Shown here piece by piece: positions 1-9,649 of a stretch of 20,667 nt of DNA. A program made the position numbers and the translations under genes. The notes beneath the pieces are model-generated. The model saw only the letters and a program-made list of their open reading frames with translations, did no database searches and was not told the DNA's origin. The stretch is from assembly GCA_003614735.1 (NCBI GenBank), contig KZ992692.1, forward strand, positions 1-20,667, in the 5' to 3' direction. Source of the stretch: Thamnocephalis sphaerospora (Eukaryota > Zoopagomycota > Zoopagomycetes > Zoopagales > Sigmoideomycetaceae). Numbering within the stretch: the stretch's first letter is position 1; each line of letters starts with the position of its first letter.

Positions 1-113
1 ACCAGCTGCAGCTCCTCGGCCGGTCTGGCACGCTGCAGCGCGTCACTTGACGGCTCCACATGAACATTATGCAAAGGTTCATCGATCAAAGATGTAGTAG
101 CGGTGGTAGCCAT
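1..113 (-). CDS. 5' end of an unidentified protein gene, cut by the left window edge
   Basis: An ATG on the minus strand at 113-111 opens a frame that stays open to the window edge, giving about 37 codons. The start context (AACGACATGG) is good, with purine at -3 and G at +4. The peptide begins MATTATTSLIDEPLHNVHVE and continues with acidic and polar residues; I see no signal peptide or helix-spanning segment, and I do not recognise the family. The same frame is open upstream for about 40 codons but contains no earlier ATG before a TGA, which supports 113 as the start. An AT-rich ATATAT stretch lies about 80 bases upstream at 196-201. It could be the amino end of a cytosolic protein; it could also be a chance frame. 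Confidence 0.45.
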   Translation of the reverse strand, partial: MATTATTSLIDEPLHNVHVEPSSDALQRARPAEELQL

Positions 114-411
114 GTCGTTGGAAGTGTTACGGACAGAGGCGTAGTTGCGAAGAAGATGGCGGGCCGATGCACTTTTCTCGCGGCCACGCGTGAAGATATA
201 TGGCTGCGTGTGACTCCATGCGGGCAATGTACATCAGTAGGCAGCAGCTGGTTGGTTACACATATCGTCTGCAGCAGCGGAAACTAGCGCGTCAATACGC
301 ATCCCCAGCACCGGCAACCGAAAACTTGTATCGTGCTCAATACTTTGTCTAGCGTGTGGCTCATGCGAGGTTGTGCTTGGAGCTATATAGCGCTAACAAA
401 GGTTTCGGTAA

Positions 412-427
412 AGAGAGAGAGAGAGAG
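412..427. repeat. (AG)8 microsatellite
   Basis: Eight perfect AG dinucleotides, about 300 bases upstream of the partial gene at the left edge. It is probably a simple slippage repeat in intergenic DNA. Confidence 0.9.
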
Positions 428-1255
428 CAAGTGTGTTGGAGTCTTGTTTACCGTTACTTGCTCTGTCAAGCGTGGTTCAATTTGTACGATGCTTGGCGCA
501 AACGAATACGTGACTTTGGATAGAGACGCTACACAAGCGACACTGATTATTGCAAAAGCTATCGCGCCAACAATCCGCGTAAGCAAAACACAGCACTATT
601 CCTTGCTGGCTTGAGAAAGCCGGCTTTGGAGTTTGCAGCAGCAAGTGCAAAAGCACGTTCCTCGCGGACGTGCTGTAGTTTGAGACAGGACACAGTAACA
701 TCTGTTTGGCTGGCCAGCGACTTTTGCAAACAACGCATGATCTAAGATGCAGCGGGTGTGCTCGGATCATTGTATGTGGTGTTACCCACACCTCATCCTA
801 ATAACCAGTCATCTTTGTCGATGATGCACCACTTACCCAATTGGTCGAGCTAATACTGCTCGACTTTGCCAGCAAGTTTCTTTGAGTTTTCGCTATGCTG
901 GTCAGCTTTGAGGGAAATGACGCAATGCCACTTTATTCAGCTGGCGTTGGGATACGCGTTGGCTGGTGTACATGCTGCTGATCAGATTTTTGCGCATGCT
1001 GATCGCCAATACATGCGTTCATTAGCGGTACGTCACTACGTCAGCTGTGCATGGCTACCTGCGTCCACTCTATGGCTTATTCTACCTACGCGCAGCAGCA
1101 AGGTTTAAATAGCTGCGCTGATGGTGGAGGCAGAAGAGCAGTTGGGTTATATGTATGCAAAACGCGGTATCGTGGGCAGCGATGGTTTGGCTGTGGAGAT
1201 GCTCAAAGCCTAATTAACTCATTCTGTTGAGGTTGGAAGGGAACTATGTGGACGA

Positions 1256-1261
1256 TTTATT
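1256..1261 (-). terminator. Candidate polyadenylation signal AATAAA of the secreted orphan gene
   Basis: A perfect AATAAA on the minus strand lies about 190 bases beyond the stop codon of the 225-residue secreted protein. That is similar to the spacing of the AATAAA after the seven-helix gene in this window. The assignment rests on motif and distance only. Confidence 0.4.
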
Positions 1262-1451
1262 CCTTCGTCAGGTGTATTCATGCGCGCTTATATACGCTGT
1301 CGTGCCAATCACGGTGCAATCCGTGCACGACTTTGTAGTGTGCTTCTTGCTCGGCAATCCGGTGGTGTCAGCACATAATCGTCAACCTTTACGGATCATT
1401 ACATCTTTTGGGCATTTGTACGCGTCTGCTTTGCACCGCTCGGTGCTCGAT

Positions 1452-2129
1452 TTAAGGCGTGTAAGGCGGCAGAGAATTCGCGCGCGCGTTGCTAGCAGCA
1501 GCAGCAGCGACCTTCGATGGGTCATACTCGCCATAGCTCTTGATTTCCTTGACGGAACCCGACCACAGCGTGCGCTCGACCTTGATGCGAGAAGTGGACT
1601 TATCCCATGTGCGCTCAAACTCGATCTCCTTCAGCTTGCTGGTCAGAGTGTACTTGAGCTTGGCAATCAGAATCCTGCCATCGACCAGCGTCATCGTGTA
1701 CTTCTCCGGCAGCCTGCGGAAGGTGCTGTAGCTGACCTTGATGGTAAAGGTCTTCGGATGGCCGTTGAGAAGCTCGGTGTCGGTGACCGAGATGCGCGAG
1801 ACAAGGTCGTGCTTCTTGTACTCCACCTTCGCCGTGCGGACTACACCAGTTTCGTTGTAGTATGTGTACTGAATGGTGCGGTTTTGGTCGTCCTTGAGCT
1901 CGCGAAGGTGAGTTTTGGGCGGACAGATGATCTGAAGGCCGTTGTGGACGTTGGCGAAGCCGTTTTCCTGAAGCACCTTCATATCGCGATCCTTGAACTC
2001 GATGTTTTCCTTGGCCGGCTTGAACGGCTTGAACGGATTGAACGGTGTCGCATCGGCAACCGAGCCCATCATGGCAAGGCTAGCGAGCGTGGCGGCCACG
2101 GCAGTGCCGAACAGAGTGGTGAGGCGCAT
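1452..2129 (-). CDS. Secreted, lysine-rich, probably beta-rich protein of unknown function
   Basis: A single-exon gene of 225 codons ending in TAA. Residues 1 to about 26 form a classical signal peptide: a basic start (MRLTT), an alanine/leucine core and an ADA-type cleavage site. The mature start is Pro/Phe/Lys-rich, with FNPF and KPFKP units (30-38). Residues 44-200 alternate short hydrophobic and charged segments, as expected for successive beta strands. There are two N-glycosylation sequons, N83-R-T and N92-E-T. C69 is the only cysteine, so disulfide stabilisation is unlikely. The tail (207-225) is Ala-rich and ends PPYTP. I do not recognise the family. Third positions are G/C-rich, as in the safe neighbours, and a TATA box sits 158 bases upstream. 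The antisense strand also has a long open frame across the gene, which I treat as a shadow. Confidence 0.8.
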   Translation of the reverse strand: MRLTTLFGTAVAATLASLAMMGSVADATPFNPFKPFKPAKENIEFKDRDMKVLQENGFANVHNGLQIICPPKTHLRELKDDQNRTIQYTYYNETGVVRTAKVEYKKHDLVSRISVTDTELLNGHPKTFTIKVSYSTFRRLPEKYTMTLVDGRILIAKLKYTLTSKLKEIEFERTWDKSTSRIKVERTLWSGSVKEIKSYGEYDPSKVAAAAASNARANSLPPYTP

Positions 2130-2286
2130 GGTGATGTAATGTGGTTGTCTTGAGGCGTAAAAAATAGGAAACTATGTCCTCTAAGTGTTGTTCGTAAATA
2201 GGAGTGGTCGTTGCGATCTGACTGACTGCAGAACAGAATGAGGAGTGAAGTGCGGAGCAGTAGATGCATGTCAAGCACGAGACGGA

Positions 2287-2294
2287 TTATATAG
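2287..2294 (-). promoter_or_regulatory. TATA box (CTATATAA) of the secreted orphan gene
   Basis: CTATATAA on the minus strand lies 158-165 bases upstream of the ATG at 2129. A CCAAT pentamer (minus, 2298-2302) lies only 3 bases further upstream, so close that it may be coincidental. An mRNA leader of roughly 130 bases would follow. Confidence 0.55.
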
Positions 2295-2302
2295 GCGATT
2301 GG

Positions 2303-4656
2303 CCGTAGTGCACGCACTGTTTCTGCACGCACAGATAGCTGTGAATGCACGCGCATGATGCGGGGCACTGTCGGTCGACCTATGCAATCGACAGTCACAA
2401 CGCGAGTGGATGAAACAAAAGTTTGCCCATAATCGTAGGCGGCGCGTGGCAAAGTTTCAACAACACACCCATATCACCGTGCTAGTATGGACTGGAAACA
2501 GCCTTTGCATTTTCACCCCATACTGGGGCTATGCGACTAGGCCATTCACCAATGTGGTGCACAAGCAAAACGTGCCCAGCGTCCATATTTGACATCACAG
2601 TAGTATTCAGTGACGATGCATCAAAGCAAGACGCCCAAAGCAGCAAACGCACAGCTTTTGACACGCGTAACTGCGACAAGTAGATGGAACATCCGGATGT
2701 GCAGGACGATAGCACGTCGGTTCTCGTATGCCCCACGATTCAGTGAGGCCATATGTTGATAGCAACAGCGAGACTTTGAAACATAGTACTATCAGGTCAA
2801 TGGTATTGCTGCGCACATGTCAGCTACGACAAATATTTTGGCTGCCACCTGGCCGTAGACGTATTGTGTGTTTTTGCAAGTAACAGATCCAAGACTATTG
2901 GCTACACTGCACGTCATGACTCGGGCTTTGGAATGCAATCTGGCCGCCATCGGTTAGCGGAGACGGCACGCTAGTCGTGCTACCAGCAGTCTCGGGGCGT
3001 CAAATGTGAATATTCCACGCAGCTCATCACGGAAAGGCACCTGCAATTGAAACAGCGGCAGCGTCATTGCTAGTGCGGCTTCTGTCGCAGTATGACAGGA
3101 TAGGATGGTGCGCTTTACTGAAAATCAGGTCGGATCATTAAGGCGCTGCCACGTCGCCAAGGACGGCGCATTGCAGGGACCGGTGTCAATGAAACAACGG
3201 ACAGACAGTTCCATGATGAAATGCACAGTATTGGATTGACACACTGTGCAATACGCGGCGGCACGACGAGTACCAGCAGCACCAGACGTCCGGTGCTATG
3301 GAGAGGGCCCAGGCGTGGCATGCCATTGCTGCGGCAATCGTCCGAGTGTTTGTCATAAGCAGGACGGCACAGTTGATTGCAGTCTTTGCACGGGTACTCT
3401 TGACTTGGCTGGACAAGCCAGCGCCACTGCAGCCTCAATGCCGTAACGCCCACGATTGAGCGCAGCTCTTTTCGAGTCAACTACAGACGGTAAAACTTGT
3501 ATCCAGCCATTCTCTGGATGCAGACAGCCACACCGCATCCGAGTCTAGTGCACATACTCTGGCGGAAAAAGGACAGCATGACTTGCCATATCAGCGACCA
3601 TTGACGACTGGATTGATTTGCACTGCTCTGTGACTGGTTGGCCTTTCCAGGTATACTCTTGGATGTGCATCAATGCGTAGCAATACGCACTCGTGGTATA
3701 CACGTCTGACAGAGCGTACTGCACGAGAAGCTGCTGTGCTGAGATTGCCGTGCCATTGCCTGTGAGCGTATTAAGCCAATTCCAAGTTGGCGGGCAGTGA
3801 TGGTGTAGTTACTGCAGCTAGGGCACCAGGCTACCGTACAGCCGACAAACACGCAAAATGGCTGCGGCGCTGCATGCATTTCATATCCAGCTCAACCACG
3901 CACTGGTGTTGCGTCACCAGCACTACGTACTAGTGCATATTTTCTTCTTGTGCGCCGCCCATTCCGTATACGTTGTCTAGAACGTTGATTATACTAGTGC
4001 GGTTGGCCTAATACGCTCTTCGACTCTTCTACAGTACCATTATCGAGCTGGATTATTGTTTATCCAGTGACTACTTTATCGTGGCTAAAAGCAGTAAAAC
4101 ATACTTGTTGTAATTTTGGGAGAGATAGACCGATTGCTTGTGCTAGCCAGTGCTACTTTTCACGATAGCACCATAGCTGCCCATTCTGATGCTGGTGCAA
4201 TGCTTGGCAACAGTGATATCGCATGCCATGCGCTTTCGTGCTGCAGGAAACTGATCCGCAAACTTACGCGCTCAAGCAAATGATTGGCGTAGTGATGCAA
4301 TCAAAGACCTAATAAAGATGATTTTCCTTGTCTGTCCTCATAAAATGTGCTTACACTGTCTTCATTGGCCATTAGACAAGCGTACAGTGTAAAAATAGCT
4401 GCTATACTTGACTGTATTACACAGAGGCCAATAATAGCCACCGCCGATAGGATACTAGAAAGTACTGTCTCCTGCTCATGCAAAATTTCTTGGCATCCAC
4501 CACGTGATCGTGTTGTTTGTGCTTACGTCTTGCAAGTATACTTGTCTAAACGCACACCTGTATTTAATGTGCAGTCTCATATGCGGTTCGTCGTGTTATA
4601 GCATTGGTTCTTTGGTTCTTTTGTCCTGCACTTACTGTCTTCACATAGCTTTTACC
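2303..4656. other. About 2.35 kb with no gene that I can support
   Basis: This gap lies between the divergently oriented secreted orphan (minus) and the seven-helix gene (plus). Frames on both strands are mostly under 80 codons, many lack an ATG, and none continues across plausible splice sites into a recognisable family. The most coding-like piece is a cysteine-containing frame on the minus strand at 3125-3295. Another is a hydrophobic frame without ATG on the minus strand near 4301-4526. Composition is more AT-rich towards 4000-4650. A gene of very small exons or a non-coding RNA cannot be excluded. Confidence 0.5.
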
Positions 4657-5491
4657 ATGTCGCTGAACGTCGCGCTCGCAATTGCTGGCCTGATAGTGTG
4701 TATTGGTCTAGGCGCTGCCCATGTAGTCCGCTTCTTACAAAGTCGAGCTGCTGGGCACCTAGGCCTATTTGTCATTTTGCTTGTCGACATTGTTCAGTAT
4801 ATCATTGTGCTTATCAATCCATTACGCTTTTTTCATTATCCAACCATTGCTATTTGCGCAATGACTACCGTGTCAGCCATATATATGACCCAATGGTAGG
4901 TGCGGCAAGCTAGCTGCTTTTGCAGAGAAATGCTGATGGCAAAATATGGCGTATCTGCATTACCTACGTAATAGGAGCCAGTCAATGAAAGGTGCTATGG
5001 GGCCGCGAAAGTTGCGCGCCGCAATTATTATTGGCTACGCAAGTGGTGCCATTGCAGGCATCAGCTCCGGCTTTGCGCTTGCGGTATTAATTTGGGGTAG
5101 TATACCAAAGCCATTGTCAGTGTCCGAGTCGGGCTCTTACCTGCTAGCGATCGTAATATTCTTGGCGTGGATCAACTTTCTCGCTTTTATATGCTTTTGC
5201 ATGTCGCTGGTACTCTACATCAGCATCAAGTCGGCAGCCATTAATGCGCAGGGGGGAAAGCGCACGCAAATAGCATTGCAATGCGTCCTTCTCGGCATAC
5301 TTGTGCTGTACATTATCATCTACACGTTTCTCACACCATTCACCGAGCTTACTGGACAGATTTTAATGTTACTGGCGCTTGTTTTCTACCACGCTGTATC
5401 ACTTCGATCGCGCGATGCGCTAAAGAACTACTCGCAAAAGCCGGTAGGTGTCACAGGGCAGCCTGGGCAAGAGCCAGCTTTGCACGCGTAG
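4657..5491 (+). CDS. Seven-helix integral membrane protein of unknown function (two exons)
   Basis: Exons 4657-4895 and 4975-5491 are joined by a 79-nt intron (GTAGGT donor at 4896, GCTGAT branch-like site, AATAG acceptor at 4974). The junction is phase 2, rebuilds a Trp codon (W80) and keeps frame, giving 251 residues. Seven hydrophobic segments are visible at about residues 4-27, 35-55, 60-79, 93-121, 134-165, 178-202 and 204-223, followed by a short polar tail. This is a GPCR-like layout, but I see no family signature, no N-glycosylation sequon in the short N-terminus and no conserved E/DRY motif. The chosen start has ACC before ATG. An in-frame ATG at 4567 would add 30 mostly hydrophobic residues and is a less likely alternative. 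An AATAAA lies 183 bases past the stop. It converges on the CAP gene downstream. Confidence 0.72.
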
Positions 5492-5998
5492 CGTTTTCGG
5501 CAGCGATGATGCATTTGTCGTGATGGACATCCAAAAATGCCAGTGCGACGCGAATACAGCTGACAAAGTCTAACATCCGCGCAATACGCCATTATCCGAC
5601 AGCAGTAGCAGCACGGAGCAATGCATTTATAGTGGTACGCTCAGCCCTTTTGTGCTGTCTAATGCCACCCAATAATAAATGGATTTGGCCGTGACACTGT
5701 TTTATAGCTTCACATGTAGTGAGTATATACTATCTGCAACGTGCACTCATCTTGCTTCGACGCCACGATGCTAGGCTTACTGTCGTCGTTGCAAGTCAAG
5801 CACCTTGCTTACCGCTATAATGCGCCTTCCCCAATATTATCAAGTTCCAATAGTCAGCCGTCTACCTGACCGCTGAAAATCTCGCAGACACAGCCGCGCA
5901 ATTGCATAGTAGCGTCGAGCGTACATGGTATGATGTGAATACGGTATATTCTGTCTCAAGCCACCGATCACTTAAGCAGTAGAAGCCGTCTATAGCAG
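5492..5998. other. Intergenic space between two convergent genes
   Basis: This holds the 3' flanks of the seven-helix gene (plus) and the CAP-domain gene (minus). Apart from the AATAAA at 5674-5679 I see no gene or structured element. Confidence 0.6.
5674..5679 (+). terminator. Candidate polyadenylation signal AATAAA of the seven-helix gene
   Basis: A perfect AATAAA on the plus strand, 183 bases downstream of the stop codon of the seven-helix membrane protein. No competing plus-strand gene is nearby. Confidence 0.45.
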
Positions 5999-7321
5999 CT
6001 AAAAGTACTCCATACCGTCACCACTGGGCGCGTGCCCATTGCCGGCAAAATCAGACAGCATTTGGCCGCCCAGACTGCCTCCCGATCTCATAGACGGCGA
6101 CGTTTGGCCCATTGACGCGTACGGTGAACCAAAGGAGCCATCCGAATCAGAGGGGCGAGAGGAACCAGCGGATGGGAAGCCGTCGGAGCCAAACGGCGCG
6201 GCTGATCCAGCCAGTGCGGATCCGTCATCTCCACCTGGCGACTTTGCGCCGCCAAAAGGAGATGAGAAGCCTGCTTGATCAAACGGACTCATGGGCTGCA
6301 TCATTCCGTTTCCACCTTGATAGTGATCAGCGCTGCTGGGCATACTGCCAACGCCCATATTGGTGTCAAATGGAGCAGAGCCATATGGCGCAGGTGTCGA
6401 CGGAGCGTATTTTGCAGAGGGCGAGTCTGCACCGCCGCTGCCACTCGATGGTTTTGACGGCATCATTGGCATTTCAAACGAATCCGGCGCTTCACCGGTG
6501 CTAGCTGAGGGCTTGGATGACTTTTTGGTACCAGATGATGGTTTCTTGTAGATGGTGATTTTGTCGCCGTGTCCAACCTTCAGCGTGTCCCTGTCAAAAT
6601 AATCATCATCGCCACCTGGCTTTCCTCCGCTTGTAGGATACTGGCTGCTACTGGGGCGTCGGTAACCGCTAGGTCTTTTACCACCAGAGCTTGGCGCTGG
6701 AGTGTAGGCGTTGTCTGGAGCTTGACCATGGTCGGGAGAGGGCGCCGGCTTGCTACCGCTGCTGGGCCGCTTGCCAGTGCTGCCGTTTGGTTTTTTGCCT
6801 GGCGTTTCCTTTGTATCCTGGTCGCTGCCACCAGCGTCTTCAGGGCAGAGCGGAAAGTCGCCACCTTGTCCGTCACTGGCAAAATTCTGAGTCCAGTACT
6901 TGGTGCCGCCGCCAACAGCCATGCCGGCACCGAAATGCGTGAAATCGCCCAGAATATTTCCGCGATGGCCGGGCGACTGCATCCACGAGTTCATGACATC
7001 GGCCTCGTCGGTCTGGCCACCAGCAACGTTCTCGGACATACCACCCCAGTTTTTGCCGCCGGACTGCTCTTTGATACGCTCGGAAAAATCAGCTTCTCCT
7101 GACACCTGGTGCGATGTGGTGCCGGCGTCTGCCTGGGCTTGGGAGTGGATCTGGGACGACTTGACCAGCGACGAATCGATGCCTAGTGGAGACTTGCCGG
7201 CTTTCTGACGTTCTTTGTTGATGAGACATGCCATTTTAGCAACATTGCATTCGGCTTCTGCAGAGTGCAATGCAAGGGCGGCCAGCGCTATGGCAAGCAC
7301 GATTTGTGTAGAGGCTCTCAT
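5999..7321 (-). CDS. Secreted CAP-domain (SCP/PR-1, YkwD-type) protein with a long Ser/Gly/Pro-rich tail
   Basis: An uninterrupted 440-codon gene. Residues 1 to about 23 are a signal peptide (MRAST, hydrophobic core, AEA cleavage site). Residues 29-148 form a CAP domain of the bacterial/fungal YkwD type: INKERQKAGKSPLG at the first helix, TSHQ with H71, SENVAGG with E97, SPGHRGNI with H119, and the closing strand YWTQNF. H71, E97 and H119 match the usual cavity residues that bind a divalent metal. The domain has few cysteines (C25, C32, then C159), unlike animal and plant PR-1 proteins. Residues 160-440 are low complexity: KPSSG-like blocks and a Lys-rich patch near 245-275, then Ser/Gly/Met/Phe-rich sequence. 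I see no GPI signal. Fungal CAP proteins bind lipids or sterols or act at the cell surface; a wall- or matrix-associated secreted role is inferred here. Confidence 0.9.
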   Translation of the reverse strand: MRASTQIVLAIALAALALHSAEAECNVAKMACLINKERQKAGKSPLGIDSSLVKSSQIHSQAQADAGTTSHQVSGEADFSERIKEQSGGKNWGGMSENVAGGQTDEADVMNSWMQSPGHRGNILGDFTHFGAGMAVGGGTKYWTQNFASDGQGGDFPLCPEDAGGSDQDTKETPGKKPNGSTGKRPSSGSKPAPSPDHGQAPDNAYTPAPSSGGKRPSGYRRPSSSQYPTSGGKPGGDDDYFDRDTLKVGHGDKITIYKKPSSGTKKSSKPSASTGEAPDSFEMPMMPSKPSSGSGGADSPSAKYAPSTPAPYGSAPFDTNMGVGSMPSSADHYQGGNGMMQPMSPFDQAGFSSPFGGAKSPGGDDGSALAGSAAPFGSDGFPSAGSSRPSDSDGSFGSPYASMGQTSPSMRSGGSLGGQMLSDFAGNGHAPSGDGMEYF

Positions 7322-8062
7322 GGTTGCGCAAGTAACGTGATAAGCTGAGCTGGTTTTACAGCCTGCGTTAGGCGGATGTAGTCGGTGTAAGCAGCAAGAT
7401 CCGTGTGGTAGTGTGTTTGGTGGTGGTGGTGGTGCGTGTTGTAATCGTCCGAAATGAGCAGGACAGTTGGCCGCAGTACAGCCGGTACGTCAATGGTAAG
7501 CGGTGCGCATGTAGCGAACGCAGCAAGCACGTCTGGCGTTTGTCATTTATACTTGCGATGTCTACCAGGTCGATGTTTGCACACGACTACAGTCTCCACT
7601 AGGCCTGGAGTATCCTCGCCCGTTGCAGGCCCGGACCTGACGCAAGGAGCAGGTCACGGTCATACAACGTTTCTTTACTAGATAGCCTCATATTACCAGC
7701 GCCATACTTGCAAGCAACAGCAAAAGGCCGCTCCATACTGTGCGCCAAAAGACCAAACTTTCCTTGGCTGGTCCGCCCTTGCACCACAAACCTGTTTTCC
7801 GCTACCATTTCAAACGACACGAGGAATACAGCGCGCCGACAGTCGCCTTATCCATGACATCGCTCTGCGGTGAACAAGCGGATGCGCGCTGCGCAATAGC
7901 ATGATACCGATGCATGTTTATGTATAGCTATGCTTTGACAACATGGGCCAACAGAAGTTCCGATGGAAAACAGCTACTGTGCAAGCAGCACCCACCCGCG
8001 CGGCGCTTGCGCGTTTAATATTTGCAGCCATTGCCCAGCAGCCATTCTGCCAATAGAACCAT
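7322..8062. other. Intergenic: promoter side of the CAP gene and 3' flank of DSK2
   Basis: No supported gene. The CAP leader region contains a GGT-type repeat (7419-7434) and a minus-strand TATAAAT at 7545-7551. The rest (about 7560-8062) would be CAP upstream sequence and the DSK2 3' untranslated region; I found no AATAAA for DSK2. Confidence 0.55.
7545..7551 (-). promoter_or_regulatory. TATA box (TATAAAT) upstream of the CAP gene
   Basis: TATAAAT on the minus strand, 224-230 bases upstream of the CAP start codon. This implies a leader of roughly 190 bases that would include a CAC-rich stretch (7419-7434). The motif is good but the distance is long for this window. Confidence 0.4.
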
Positions 8063-9343
8063 CTACGGATTACTCAGCAACCACTCGACTGCAGCGTTTA
8101 CATTGCCGCCGGTGGCTTGCAGTGCGCGCAGATTCCGTTCCGGATCCCAAAAGCCCATATCGCTAAGCTGTCGCAGTTGGTTCTGGAAACGTTCTTCGGG
8201 AGGCACAGAAGACGCGGTCGGATCGGCTCCCGCCGCACCACCACCCATCCCCATTGCTGCCATCATTTGCTGCATCAGCTCTGGGTTGAATGCTGGCGGT
8301 GTTGTACCATCGGCTGCCGGAGCCCCTGCTGGCGGAGCGCCAAACATTGCGGCAAACGGATTGTATGCTGGCTGTGTGGACCCTGGCTGGTTTTGGCCGG
8401 CAGCGCTTGCCGGCGGCGAGCCTGCAGTTGCAGTGGTCGAAGTTACCGACGCGGGCGGTGACGCGGCGCCACGATCGCCGCCCTGTCCCCACGGGTTGTT
8501 CATGCCGCCGCCAAATGCAGACGACAAAGCGGCCATCTGCTGGAGCATGGCAGGATCGGTCATCATCCGACGGAACTCGGGATTCTGCATCGCAGCACGC
8601 GCCTCCGGTGTAGCCAGCATCGGGTTATCGGCGGCGATCATGTCCAGAAATGCCGGGTTGGACATCATCGACGCCATCATTTGCGCAAACGCCGGGTTCT
8701 GCAGTAGGCGCGCAGATGCGGCCGGGTCCATCGGCGGCACACCGCCCATACCACCCATACCACCCATGCCTGCCATCAGAAACGGGTTTGGACTTGCGCC
8801 AGCATCGGTTCCGGCGCCACCCATCATGTCAAGTAATGCCGCGAGCGAATTAGCGTTGGGGGCCGCACCCGCGCCGGTTGCCGGTGTCCCGCTGCCGCTG
8901 ACGCCGGCCGTCGTAGCGGCCGGAGAGGCGGTCGCTGCAGGGCCAGTAGATGGCGCGGTGCCGGCTGCCGGTGTACCCGAGGGAGCGATGCGCCGTATGC
9001 ATACAATGCCCGTTAGCAAGACGTCAACGACCGACCTGCCACCCTGCTCGCTGCGTCACCTACCAGCCCTGGGTGCGGCGCCCTTGACCATATGCACAGT
9101 ATGACCGTCGCCGACTTTGTAGCTGTTCAGCGTGTCAGCATCCTTGAGGACACGCCCCGAGTAAATGAGACGCTGACGTTCAGGCGGGCAATCGACCTTA
9201 TCGGCCAGTGCCTGTTTCAGCTCAAGTACGGTGGCGCTAGGGGCGATGGCAATTGGAAGCTTGACATCGTTGGAGCATTTGACGTGTACTGTAATAGCGT
9301 CTGTCGCAGGGCTGCTGCCCTCTGGTGCCGTCGATGAGGACAT
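8063..9343 (-). CDS. DSK2: Ubiquilin/Dsk2 proteasome shuttle factor (two exons)
   Basis: Exons 9343-9064 and 8964-8063 flank a 99-nt phase-1 intron with a GTAGGT donor, a perfect TGCTAAC branch site and a GGCAG acceptor. The result is 393 residues, close to yeast Dsk2 (373). Residues 14-89 are a ubiquitin-like domain containing the [11 protein letters not shown] core; I60 corresponds to the Ile44 patch of ubiquitin that contacts the proteasome. After an Ala/Thr/Gly-rich linker comes a GMGGMGG stretch. An STI1-type Met/Asn/Pro-rich region (about 176-240) follows, with repeated QNPAF, SNPAF, DNPML, QNPEF and TDPAML units. The C-terminal 46 residues are a UBA domain with the MGF loop and an AVEWLL helix. 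The protein delivers ubiquitylated clients to the proteasome in cytosol and nucleus. The start is the first ATG of the UBL frame; the same frame extends upstream without another convincing start. Confidence 0.95.
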
Positions 9344-9649
9344 GATTGCTAGGACGATGCGTCGTCGGCGGCTGTTGCGGCTGTACAAGGGAAAGAGGTT
9401 AGGATGTAGGAAGCGATGTGAACGAAAGGCTGGGGCAGCAGACACAGTGATGTGAAGGAATGACTGTGGGACACGTCAACACACACACACACACACACAC
9501 ACACACATTTTGGAAGCGTGCCACAGGGACGATGTATGCATATTGCTCGAAACATAATAAAGCGCCTTTTGTGACAAAGTAGGCGGTACATGATTCCGGT
9601 GCGTCTGCGCCGCTCAGTCTTGCGCACGGCCTCCGTGCCTATGCAGCGG
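9344..9649. other. Short intergenic region between CMK (3' end) and DSK2 (5' end)
   Basis: A 306-base tandem-gene spacer. It must contain both the CaM-kinase 3' end and the DSK2 promoter. The only obvious element is an (AC)14 run at 9479-9506. I see no TATA box on the minus strand here. Confidence 0.6.
9479..9506. repeat. (AC)14 microsatellite in the DSK2 upstream region
   Basis: Fourteen perfect AC repeats starting about 135 bases upstream of the DSK2 ATG, on the promoter side or within the leader. Length polymorphism is likely, with possible effects on DSK2 expression. Confidence 0.95.

Larger units (their letters stand above)
114..1451. other. Intergenic region without a supported gene
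   Basis: This stretch holds the upstream region of the partial gene at the left edge and the 3' flank of the secreted orphan gene. Open frames here are short, lack family resemblance and have no convincing splice partners. Recognisable elements are an (AG)8 run at 412-427 and an AATAAA on the minus strand at 1256-1261. Confidence 0.6.

Noticed and set aside
1227-2153. Long plus-strand open frame (308 codons) across the secreted orphan gene
   Set aside because: It is the antisense of a gene with signal peptide, promoter and biased third positions; the antisense translation shows no family and probably stays open because of that bias.
2607-2818. Small cysteine-rich, signal-peptide-like peptide on the minus strand
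   Set aside because: The frame begins with GTG, not ATG, and the in-phase upstream sequence offers no start or splice site that would make it a gene.
4301-4526. Minus-strand frame with two hydrophobic segments
   Set aside because: No ATG before the preceding stop, AT-rich codon use and no splice partner; probably chance in AT-richer DNA.
8022-9104. Long plus-strand open frame (360 codons) opposite DSK2
   Set aside because: It is antisense to unmistakable STI1 and UBA coding sequence and crosses the DSK2 intron; its Ala/Pro/Gly composition mirrors the GC-rich DSK2 codons.
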